Shown here: one piece after another, positions 34,850 to 42,101 of the stretch
Layout: the number at the start of each line of letters is the position of its first letter
Position numbering within the stretch: the stretch's first letter is position 1
Assembly (NCBI GenBank): GCA_020622165.1
Contig: JACNMN010000003.1
Location: forward strand, 248,001 to 312,000
Reading direction: 5' to 3'
Source: Boseongicola sp. H5
GTDB lineage: Bacteria; Pseudomonadota; Alphaproteobacteria; Rhodobacterales; Rhodobacteraceae
DNA: 64,000 nucleotides
Notes under the pieces: model-generated
The model's input: only the letters and a program-made list of their open reading frames with translations
Database searches by the model: none
What the model was told of the DNA's origin: nothing
Program-made: the position numbers and the translations under genes

Positions 34850-35350
34850 ATGGCCGAGATCAAAGACCCCGAAAACACCATTCTGATGGAGCTGGAAGCC
34901 GGCACCGTCGTCATCGAGCTGATGCCCGATGTGGCCCCCAAACATACCGAACGGATGAAGGAACTGGCCCGCGACGGCGCCTATGACGGCGTGGTGTTCC
35001 ACCGGGTGATCGAAGGGTTCATGGCCCAGACCGGCGATGTGGCCAACGGCAGGGAAGGCGGCAATCTGCGCGCCGCCGGCACCGGCGGCTCCGACAAGCC
35101 CGATCTGCCCGCCGAATTCTCCAAGCTGCCCCATGATCGCGGCACCCTCGGCGCGGCGCGCTCGCAGAACCCGAACTCGGCCAACAGCCAGTTCTTCATC
35201 AACTTCTCCGACAATCACTTCCTGAACGGGCAATACACGGTCTATGGCCGCGTGATCGAGGGGATGGAACATGTGGATGCGATCACCCGTGGTGAGCCGC
35301 CTGCGAACCCCGACAAGATGATCTCCGTCAAGGTGGCCGCCGATGCGTAG
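34850..35350 (+). CDS. Cytosolic cyclophilin-type peptidyl-prolyl isomerase
   Basis: A 166-residue cyclophilin without signal peptide. Characteristic segments are VVFHRVIEGFMAQTGD (with the catalytic Arg), GTLGAARSQNPNSANSQFFINFSDN and NGQYTVYGRVIEGMEHV. ATG 34850 has GAAGGAG upstream. It overlaps the next, exported cyclophilin gene by 8 bp, so one message gives one isomerase for each compartment. Confidence 0.93.
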   Translation: MAEIKDPENTILMELEAGTVVIELMPDVAPKHTERMKELARDGAYDGVVFHRVIEGFMAQTGDVANGREGGNLRAAGTGGSDKPDLPAEFSKLPHDRGTLGAARSQNPNSANSQFFINFSDNHFLNGQYTVYGRVIEGMEHVDAITRGEPPANPDKMISVKVAADA

Positions 35351-35942
35351 GCTGGCCGCCGCGCTCTGCCTGCTGAGCGGCCCGGCGCTTCTGTCTCTCG
35401 CCGCGCCCGCCGCCGCGACCGGGCTGGAGATCGACCTTGCGGGCGAGGCGGAGGGCACCATCGTCATCGACCTCTTCGAAGAGGTGGCCCCCGCCCATGT
35501 GGAGCGGATCGTGACCCTGGCCGCCGAAGGCGCCTATGACGATGTGGTGTTTCACCGGGTGATCGACGGGTTCATGGCACAGACGGGCGATGTGGAATTC
35601 GGCCGCATGGGCATGGATATGCGCTATGCCGGGCGCGGCGGCTCCGAGCTTGCGGACCTGCCCGCCGAGTTTTCCGAGCTGCCCTTCGAGCGGGGCGTGA
35701 TCGGCATGGCCCGCGCCGCCGACCCCGACAGCGCCAACAGCCAGTTCTTCATCATGTTCGCGCCCACCCCGCAACTGAACGGCGACTATACCGTGATCGG
35801 TGAAGTGGTCGGCGGCATGGATGTGGTCGATGCGATCAAGCGGGGCGAGGGGCGCAATGGCGCCGTCATCGGGCAGCCCGACCGGATGGTCGCGCTGCGC
35901 GTGCTGGAGGAAGACCCCGAGCCCGTCGCCCCGGCGGAGTGA
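35343..35942 (+). CDS. Exported cyclophilin-type peptidyl-prolyl isomerase
   Basis: The 199-residue protein has a signal peptide (about 1-25, LLSLAAPAAA) and a cyclophilin domain with VVFHRVIDGFMAQTGD and DSANSQFFIMFAPTPQLNGDYTVIGEVVGG. It is a paralogue of the cytosolic enzyme encoded immediately upstream and overlapping by 8 bp. It should act on proline bonds of exported proteins in the periplasm. Confidence 0.93.
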   Translation: MRRLAAALCLLSGPALLSLAAPAAATGLEIDLAGEAEGTIVIDLFEEVAPAHVERIVTLAAEGAYDDVVFHRVIDGFMAQTGDVEFGRMGMDMRYAGRGGSELADLPAEFSELPFERGVIGMARAADPDSANSQFFIMFAPTPQLNGDYTVIGEVVGGMDVVDAIKRGEGRNGAVIGQPDRMVALRVLEEDPEPVAPAE

Positions 35943-36038
35943 CCGATCAGGAAAACGCACATCCGCGTGAGCGGGGCTAGGCGGCCCGGCGGCGCTCTGG
36001 CAGGGTAGGGTTGCCCTGTGGAAGGAGCCCCGGTCCAG

Positions 36039-37016
36039 ATGCGCCTTGCCCCGCTCGCCGTGCCGTTCGTCGCGGTCTTCGTCGCCGCCTTCGGCCAGCC
36101 GGCCCCGGCGCAGCAGCCCGGGTTGGCCGCCGAATGGCCGAATACCGATTTCGGCACCGCCTCCGTAGATCTTGATGAGATCCGCGCCGGCGGGCCGGGG
36201 CGCGACGGCATTCCGGCCCTCGACGATCCCGCGTTCATTCCGGCCGCCGGGGAAACCCGCATCGCCGCGCGCGAGCCGGTCATCACGCTGGAATTCGACG
36301 GGGCCGCGCCGCGCGCCTATCCGATCCGCTACCTGACCTGGCATGAGATCGTGAACGACACGGTCGCGGGCATTCCCGTGGCGGTCACCTTCTGCCCCTT
36401 GTGCAACTCCGCCATGACCTTCGACCGCCGCGTCGACGGGCGGACGCTCAGCTTCGGGGTCTCGGGCAATCTGCGCCATTCCGACATGGTGATGTATGAC
36501 CGCGAAACCGAAAGCTGGTGGCAACAGGCGGTGGGCGAGGGGATCGTGGGCACGATGACAGGGGCCAAGCTCACCGAATTGCCAAGCTGGATGGAAAGCT
36601 TCGCCGCGTTCCGCGCCCGCAATCCCGACGGTCTGGTGATGGACGAACCCGACTGGCGCCGCCCCTATGGCCGCAATCCCTATGTCGGCTATGACAGTCT
36701 GGCCCAACCCTTCCTCTATGATGGCCAGATGCCGCCCCATGGCATCGAACCGCTGGCCCGCGTGGTCCGCGTCGGTGACCGGGCCTGGCCGCTGACCCGG
36801 CTGGCCGACCTGGGCGAGATCACCGAAGCGGGCGTGACGATCTCCTGGGCGGCGGGCAAGGCCTCCGCGCTGGATACCGGGGATATTGCGGCCGGCCGCG
36901 ATGTGGGCATGATCCGGGTGCGCGATGCCGCCGGCGCGGACCTGCCCCATGACGTGCTCTTCGCCTTCGCCTATCATGCGTTCTGGCCCGATGGCGACTG
37001 GATGCTGGGCAACTGA
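36039..37016 (+). CDS. DUF3179 domain secreted protein
   Basis: The 325-residue protein has a signal peptide (about 1-25, ending PAPAQ). The DUF3179 signature AVTFCPLCNSAMTFDR carries a C-x-x-C pair (C119, C122), followed by FGVSGNLRHSDMVMYDRETESWWQQ. The family is widespread in the envelope of proteobacteria and archaea but has no assigned reaction; the CxxC suggests metal binding or redox. GGAG lies 11 bases before the ATG. Confidence 0.88.
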   Translation: MRLAPLAVPFVAVFVAAFGQPAPAQQPGLAAEWPNTDFGTASVDLDEIRAGGPGRDGIPALDDPAFIPAAGETRIAAREPVITLEFDGAAPRAYPIRYLTWHEIVNDTVAGIPVAVTFCPLCNSAMTFDRRVDGRTLSFGVSGNLRHSDMVMYDRETESWWQQAVGEGIVGTMTGAKLTELPSWMESFAAFRARNPDGLVMDEPDWRRPYGRNPYVGYDSLAQPFLYDGQMPPHGIEPLARVVRVGDRAWPLTRLADLGEITEAGVTISWAAGKASALDTGDIAAGRDVGMIRVRDAAGADLPHDVLFAFAYHAFWPDGDWMLGN

Positions 37017-37055
37017 CACCTTGACCTCCGCGGCTCCGCCCCATAGCAGGCGGCC

Positions 37056-38870
37056 ATGGCCCGCGCACCGCTTTTGCAACTCAACGATATCTCGCTGACC
37101 TTCGGCGGCGACCCGGTTTTCGCGGGTCTCGATCTGGTCGTGCAGGAGGGTGATCGCGTCGCGCTCGTCGGGCGCAACGGTTCGGGAAAATCGACGCTTC
37201 TCAAGGTGATGGCGGGGCTTGTTGAAGCCGATAGCGGCACCCGAACCCTGCCGCCCGGCATCCATACCGGCTATATGGAGCAGGACCCGGATTTCGCGGG
37301 CTTCGCCACCTTGGGCGATTACGCGCTCAGCGATCTGGGCCCCGATCAGACCTGGCGGGTGGAGGCCGCCGCCGAGGGGCTGAAACTCCGGCTCGATGCC
37401 GATGTCGACAAGGCCTCCGGCGGTGAGCGGCGCCGCGCGGCCCTCGCCAAGCTGCTGGCCGAAGCGCCCGAACTGATGCTGCTGGACGAGCCCACCAACC
37501 ATCTCGATATCGAGGCGATCCGCTGGCTGGAGGCCGAACTGGGGCAGACCCGCGCCGCCTTCGTGCTGATCTCCCATGACCGCGCGTTTCTGACCGCGCT
37601 CACCCGCGCCACGCTCTGGATCGACCGGGGCAAGGTGCGGCGGCAGGAAAAGGGCTTCGCCGATTTCGAGGCCTGGCGCGACAGGACATGGGAAGAGGAA
37701 GATCTCGCCCGCCACAAGCTTGACCGCAAGATCAAGGCGGAGGGGCGCTGGGCCGTGGAAGGCATCTCCGCCCGGCGCAAGCGCAATATGGGCCGGGTGC
37801 GCGCGCTGGCCGATCTTCGGGCCGAGCGGGCCAATATGATCCGCCGTCAGGGCGCGGCGGGCATGGTGCTGGACGCGGGCCAGAAATCCGGCAAGCGGGT
37901 CATCGAAGCGAAAGGCATTTCAAAGAGCTACGGGGGGAAGCTCATCCTGAAACCTTTCGATTTCCGGGTCCTGCGCGGGGACCGGGTGGGCTTTGTGGGC
38001 CCCAATGGCGCGGGCAAGACGACGCTGGTCAACATGTTGACCGGGCAGCTTGCGCCCGACACCGGCAGCGTCACCCTCGGCACCGGCCTCTCGATGGCCG
38101 TCTTCGACCAGACGCGCAGCGCGCTCGACCCGGACGCCACGCTCTGGGACAGTCTCACCAACGATCCGCTGATGGGGGTCAGCGGCCGCTCCGATCAGGT
38201 GATGGTGCGCGGACAGCCGCGCCATGTGGTTGGCTATCTCAAGGAATTCCTGTTCGACGATGCGCAGGCGCGCGCGCCGATCCGGTCGCTTTCGGGCGGG
38301 GAAAAGGCGCGCCTGCTTCTGGCCCGGATCATGGCGCGTGAATCCAATCTTCTGGTGCTGGACGAGCCCACCAACGATCTCGACGTGGAAACCCTCGATC
38401 TGTTGCAGGATATCCTTGGCGATTATCCCGGCACCGTGCTGCTGGTCAGCCATGACCGGGATTTCCTTGACCGGGTGGTCGGCACCACCGTCGCGATGGA
38501 AGGCGACGGGCAGGCCACGGTCTATGCCGGCGGCTGGAGCGATTATCAGGCGCAGCGGGGCGCGCAGGCGGGCGCCACCGCCGCCGCCCCGAAACCCGCC
38601 CGGTCCGCCGCCGCGCCGAAACCCGCGCCTGCGCCCAGATCGTCGCGTCTCTCCTTCACCGAGGCGCACCGCCTGAAGGATCTGCCGGCGGTCATCGCCC
38701 GTCTGGAGGCCGAGATCGCCAAGCTTGAATCCCTCCTGACCGATGCGGAGCTTTTCACCCGCGAGCCGGTGAAGTTCCGCAAGGCGACCGAAGCGCTTGC
38801 CGCCCGTCAGACCGCCCTGGCCGAGGCGGAGGAGGAATGGCTGCTTCTGGCGGAAAAGGCCGAAGGCTAG
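37056..38870 (+). CDS. ABC-F family ATPase (Uup-like)
   Basis: The 604-residue protein has two ATP-binding cassettes and no membrane segments. First cassette: Walker A GRNGSGKST (39-47), signature ASGGERRRAAL. Second: GPNGAGKTT, signature LSGGEKARLLLAR. A linker lies between them, and an Ala/Pro-rich stretch followed by a C-terminal coiled coil (about 535-604) matches Uup, which acts on ribosomes and branched DNA. Cytosolic. Converges on the YdcZ-type gene. Confidence 0.93.
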   Translation: MARAPLLQLNDISLTFGGDPVFAGLDLVVQEGDRVALVGRNGSGKSTLLKVMAGLVEADSGTRTLPPGIHTGYMEQDPDFAGFATLGDYALSDLGPDQTWRVEAAAEGLKLRLDADVDKASGGERRRAALAKLLAEAPELMLLDEPTNHLDIEAIRWLEAELGQTRAAFVLISHDRAFLTALTRATLWIDRGKVRRQEKGFADFEAWRDRTWEEEDLARHKLDRKIKAEGRWAVEGISARRKRNMGRVRALADLRAERANMIRRQGAAGMVLDAGQKSGKRVIEAKGISKSYGGKLILKPFDFRVLRGDRVGFVGPNGAGKTTLVNMLTGQLAPDTGSVTLGTGLSMAVFDQTRSALDPDATLWDSLTNDPLMGVSGRSDQVMVRGQPRHVVGYLKEFLFDDAQARAPIRSLSGGEKARLLLARIMARESNLLVLDEPTNDLDVETLDLLQDILGDYPGTVLLVSHDRDFLDRVVGTTVAMEGDGQATVYAGGWSDYQAQRGAQAGATAAAPKPARSAAAPKPAPAPRSSRLSFTEAHRLKDLPAVIARLEAEIAKLESLLTDAELFTREPVKFRKATEALAARQTALAEAEEEWLLLAEKAEG

Positions 38871-38888
38871 GGCAGGACCGCGGCCTCG

Positions 38889-38913
38889 AATTGATATACC
38901 ATTGTTCTACCCC
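38889..38913. repeat. 25-bp element, copy 1 (24/25 identical to 62780-62804)
   Basis: The element consists of two 11-bp direct repeats, ATTGATATACC and ATTGTTCTACC, followed by CC. It differs from the copy at 62780-62804 only at 38905 (T versus A). It lies in the convergent gap between the ABC-F and YdcZ-type genes and overlaps the stop codon of the latter, so it is not in an obvious promoter. Confidence 0.9.
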
Positions 38914-39353
38914 CTTGCCCCGAATTGCGTCAGGGCGACGCCCGCGGCCATCACCACAATCCCCGCGGCCCGCATCGGCGAGAGGCTCGCCACCTGCGCC
39001 CCGAACAGCCCGAAATGGTCGATCGCGGCCGCCGAGATCAATTGCCCCAGAAGCACGAAAAACACCGCGTTTCCAACGCCGAACGTCGGCGCGACCCAGG
39101 TGATCGACAGCACGTAGAACGCCACCAGCAACCCCGCCAGAAACAGATGCCGGGGCTGATCCGGCAGATCGGCCAGCGCGCCGGTCCCGCCGCTGAGCAC
39201 CATCGTCACCGCCGTCGCCGCAAAGGCCACGATGAACAGGATCAGCGCCGCCGCGGCGGGCGAGCCGATATTCGCGCCCAACCGCGCATTCAGCGCCGCC
39301 AAAAGCGGAATGCCGATCCCGGCGGCCAGCATGATCAATGCCTGATGTGTCAT
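38907..39353 (-). CDS. DMT-superfamily membrane protein, YdcZ/DUF606 type
   Basis: The 148-residue protein has five predicted membrane helices and the DUF606 features: N-terminal GIGIPLLAALNARLG and the C-terminal ASLSPMRAAGIVVMAAGVALTQFG. Some genomes have it as fused or paired copies that form a small drug/metabolite-type transporter; here a single copy. AGGA lies upstream of the ATG. Its stop codon is inside the 25-bp repeated element, which could mean that the 3' end was altered by whatever placed that element. Confidence 0.85.
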   Translation of the reverse strand: MTHQALIMLAAGIGIPLLAALNARLGANIGSPAAAALILFIVAFAATAVTMVLSGGTGALADLPDQPRHLFLAGLLVAFYVLSITWVAPTFGVGNAVFFVLLGQLISAAAIDHFGLFGAQVASLSPMRAAGIVVMAAGVALTQFGARG

Positions 39354-39380
39354 TTCAAGATCCTGATAAATATGGGGGAA

Positions 39381-40064
39381 TCACGAACAAATCCCGCGCA
39401 GTTCCACCCCGTCCCATGGGAGATAAACCTGCATCCCGTCGACGCGGGATTGCAAGGGCTGAACCGGCATCACCTCTTGCAGCAGGTGCAACAGCCGCTC
39501 CGTCCGCGCGCCGTCGGGGTCCAGCGTGCGGCAGCAGACATATTCCTCCACAAGGCTCGCCTGCTGCTCGTAGCCATAGTCCAGAAACCCGAATTCGCTA
39601 TCTCCGTCAAAGAGATAGGGGTCTTCCGTCCGCAGATGCTCGGCGAAGGCGCGGGCCGGGTGATAGCCGGTAATATCGCGGTTCTGCCATTGCCAGATAT
39701 GGGTCATTTCATGGGCGAAGAACATCGCCGCGACCAGATTCATGCCGCCATCGGCGGTGCGCACATAATCGGGTATCGCGTAATCCCGGCGCACATGCAG
39801 CCGGTTGAACAGCACGACCCCCGCGGTCTGCCCGACCAGAAACTCCCCCTCCGGCTCGGGAAAAATCCTTTCCCGGCAAGTGGTTCGGGGCCGGACCGGG
39901 AAAACCTGTCTGCGCAACCCCACCAACGGATTCTCGATGATCCTGACCTGGCTCACATCCAGCTGGTCGCCCTGCAGCGTGCCCATGAAGGTCCGCTCCG
40001 CCTCTGTCAGCGGGCGGCCGCAGGCGGCAAGGCTCAGGAACAGCAAACAGATCATCAGGCGCAT
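39381..40064 (-). CDS. Lipoprotein with HExxH metalloprotease-like motif
   Basis: From ATG 40064 the 227-residue protein has a lipoprotein signal ending L-A-A-C (C15). A zinc-protease-like motif HEMTH (118-122) is followed by IWQWQNRDITGYHPARAFAEH and a Cys-containing region EEYVCCRTLD. It resembles hypothetical Rhodobacterales lipoproteins related to the DUF4157 zinc-protease group. It would be anchored in the envelope. It is divergent from the cytochrome gene, with an FNR box between. Confidence 0.78.
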   Translation of the reverse strand: MRLMICLLFLSLAACGRPLTEAERTFMGTLQGDQLDVSQVRIIENPLVGLRRQVFPVRPRTTCRERIFPEPEGEFLVGQTAGVVLFNRLHVRRDYAIPDYVRTADGGMNLVAAMFFAHEMTHIWQWQNRDITGYHPARAFAEHLRTEDPYLFDGDSEFGFLDYGYEQQASLVEEYVCCRTLDPDGARTERLLHLLQEVMPVQPLQSRVDGMQVYLPWDGVELRGICS

Positions 40065-40155
40065 GAACGCCACGATAGGCAAGCCATCCGGGCTTGGAAA
40101 TGCCATTGACGAAAAATCCCGCCCGCGCAGAGGATTATCCGATTGCCGGGCGGGT

Positions 40156-40169
40156 TTGACGCCGATCAA
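40156..40169. promoter_or_regulatory. FNR/FnrL box upstream of the cytochrome c genes
   Basis: TTGAC-GCCG-ATCAA matches the FNR-type consensus TTGAY-N4-RTCAA at all ten specific positions. It is 57 bp upstream of the first cytochrome c start codon, in the divergent region shared with the lipoprotein gene. Confidence 0.75.
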
Positions 40170-40225
40170 TGCGGCATGTGATCAATCGGTCATCCTGTCC
40201 GTGTCATCAGCCGAGGAGCCCATCG

Positions 40226-40651
40226 ATGCGCATCACCATGCTGACCTTCGCAGCCCTTGCCACCGCCCATGCCGGCGCCCTTGTCTCCGCCCCGCCCGCT
40301 CTGGCGCAGGATGCCGCCGCCGGGCGGGAGCATTTCGTCACCTACTGCGCCGCCTGCCACGGGATGGAGGGCCGGGGTGATGGCCGCATGGCGGAGTTGC
40401 TGACCGTTCTGCCGCCGGATCTGACGCAGCTAAGCGCCGGAAATGACGGGGTTTTCCCCACCTACCGCGTGGCGCGCCAGATTGACGGGCGCGATCCGCT
40501 GCTGGCCCATGGGGGCGAGATGCCGCTTTTCGGAAGCTTCTTTCAGGAGGCCGGCGCCGATGTCGCGATTGCCGATGCCACGGGCCAGCCGATCATGACA
40601 ACACAACCGATTGCCGAATTGGTGACGTATTTGCAGGAGATACAGGATTGA
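40226..40651 (+). CDS. Small c-type cytochrome
   Basis: The 141-residue precursor has a signal peptide (to about ALAQ, residue 28) and one haem-binding motif C41-A-A-C44-H45, with M99 in GGEMPLFG as probable sixth ligand. It is a class I cytochrome c of the periplasm. GAGGAG lies upstream of ATG 40226; the frame extends further upstream but without a signal peptide. It is paralogous to the next gene (shared RQIDGRDP/RLIDGRDP and HGGEMP/HGGDMP) and sits behind an FNR box. Confidence 0.9.
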   Translation: MRITMLTFAALATAHAGALVSAPPALAQDAAAGREHFVTYCAACHGMEGRGDGRMAELLTVLPPDLTQLSAGNDGVFPTYRVARQIDGRDPLLAHGGEMPLFGSFFQEAGADVAIADATGQPIMTTQPIAELVTYLQEIQD

Positions 40652-40716
40652 GGCTGGCCCAGGGCGGGGCCGGTCGCGTATCCCGGCCCCGACCAGGGCT
40701 GCAGACGGAGTAAGAC

Positions 40717-41115
40717 ATGGCGGTGAAAGCACTGATTTTGACTGGAGCCCTGCTCCTTGGCGTGCCGGCGCTGGCGCAGGATGTCCAGCGCGGCGAACGG
40801 CTCTATTTCCAGCATTGCGCCGTCTGCCACGGCGAGATCGCGCAAGGCGGCGGCCCGATGGCCGAGGTGCTGATGGTGCCGCCCCCCGATCTCACCCGTA
40901 TCGCCGAGCGTCGCGACGGTGTGTTCCCCGTCATCCAGATCGCCCGGCTGATCGACGGGCGGGACCCGATCCTGACCCATGGCGGCGACATGCCGATCTT
41001 CGGCTTCGTCTTCGGGGAGTTCAACGTGGTGCTGCGCGAACGCGGCGGAGGCACGCTCTTGACCAGCCGCGAGGTGGTGGATCTGGTGGGCTGGCTGGAG
41101 ACCCAACAGGAATGA
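40717..41115 (+). CDS. Small c-type cytochrome, paralogue of the preceding gene
   Basis: The 132-residue precursor has a signal peptide (to about PALAQ, residue 21), the haem motif C34-A-V-C37-H38 and M92 in HGGDMPIFG. It follows the first cytochrome by 65 bp and is probably cotranscribed. The pair likely arose by duplication and may shuttle electrons in the periplasm under low oxygen. The partner oxidoreductase is not in the window. Confidence 0.9.
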   Translation: MAVKALILTGALLLGVPALAQDVQRGERLYFQHCAVCHGEIAQGGGPMAEVLMVPPPDLTRIAERRDGVFPVIQIARLIDGRDPILTHGGDMPIFGFVFGEFNVVLRERGGGTLLTSREVVDLVGWLETQQE

Positions 41116-41417
41116 CCCGCCTTTGGTGTGTGTGGCGGAACAGCTCCGTGGGTACCCAACCAAGGCTTGCTTCAGCCTGAACAGGTCGCCTATTGCGTTG
41201 TGGCTACCCCGTTACAGCGGTTTTTCTAGTTGAATGAGCGGAATGGTAGCGAAGCTGCCCGGCCCCCGCGCCGGCGCTTCTGGTTGCGTCATTCATTCGG
41301 TGCAATGACTTTGCGGGGGAAAAGTGATTTGAATCAGAGTAGGCGCGCCACATAGTGAATTGTGTCGGACCCGTCTCATCACTCCAAGCTATAGTCAGCA
41401 TCACCAGTGGCTGGCCC
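41116..41417. other. Intergenic stretch at the edge of an A+T-richer segment
   Basis: About 300 bp between the cytochrome gene and the gene at 41418-42101. Base composition falls from left to right and I find no credible gene. A short minus-strand frame (41204-41404) has no recognisable similarity or ribosome-binding site. It may be the scar of an insertion. Confidence 0.5.
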
Positions 41418-42101
41418 CTAGCAGGTTTGCTCGCTGTTACTATGGCCCCATATCGTCGTGTAATTAATACAGATAAGTAACCGGGTGCTAAAATCCGAGA
41501 TAATCTGACTCACGTTCGCATTATGTAAATAGGATATCTCAAGAGTCTGATCTTGAAAAGGATTATTTACCAGAGCCGAGAAACGAAATAATTCCAATTG
41601 CCGCCCAACTCCAAGCCATTCTGCGTGTCTCATCCCATGGAAGCGGTATTGATAAGTGATTTCAGTGCCAGGGGGCAAAAGGCTCCGAGCGACTTCAGAA
41701 TACGATTCTTGGAGGTCGGAAATCGGCCAGAAATCAATAAGTAGTTCCGGGCTATTTGCTGCTAACAGACTGAGCCGGGTGACCTCATCGCCAGTTGGTT
41801 CTGGATTGGCTATTTTAATGACAATGTCGTCGATGCGGATAGGTGTTGGTCCGACATTTTCGATATAGATAGAAACAGGCGTGTCCCGTATCACCCCCCT
41901 ACTTAAGAATGCCGAGCTATTTCGAAACTCTATCTCGTGCTGCAAAGCTAGCGTTCTGTAGCCAAGGGCAAGACTGGCGAAACCAACAAAAAGTGATATA
42001 ATTAGAGCGGCGAATGCAATTAAAATTTCAAAACGCCTTTTCCCCTCTTCGGTTCTGAGCCACTTGTAGAGTCGAGAAAAAAGTGGAAAATTATTACTCA
42101 A
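41418..42101 (-). CDS. Membrane-anchored hypothetical protein, A+T-rich, coupled to parE
   Basis: The 227-residue protein has a basic N terminus, one membrane segment (about 25-48, ILIAFAALIISLFVGFASLALGY) and a beta-rich domain (about 60-220). It starts with TTG inside a TTGA overlap with the parE stop codon, so it would be translated by re-initiation. Composition is clearly foreign: the 60 nt at 41941-42000 are 45% G+C by hand count, against well over 60% in parE. I do not recognise the family. Similar membrane-plus-beta-domain orphans often appear in mobile or defence cargo, but nothing here shows that directly. Confidence 0.7.
   Translation of the reverse strand: MSNNFPLFSRLYKWLRTEEGKRRFEILIAFAALIISLFVGFASLALGYRTLALQHEIEFRNSSAFLSRGVIRDTPVSIYIENVGPTPIRIDDIVIKIANPEPTGDEVTRLSLLAANSPELLIDFWPISDLQESYSEVARSLLPPGTEITYQYRFHGMRHAEWLGVGRQLELFRFSALVNNPFQDQTLEISYLHNANVSQIISDFSTRLLICINYTTIWGHSNSEQTC

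Noticed and set aside
35328-37715. A 795-codon open frame on the minus strand
   Set aside because: Antisense to the exported cyclophilin, DUF3179 and ABC-F genes; no recognisable domain.
41204-41404. A 66-codon minus-strand frame beside the A+T-rich segment, possible transposase remnant
   Set aside because: No transposase motif, inverted repeats or target duplication could be seen; left as unexplained intergenic sequence.
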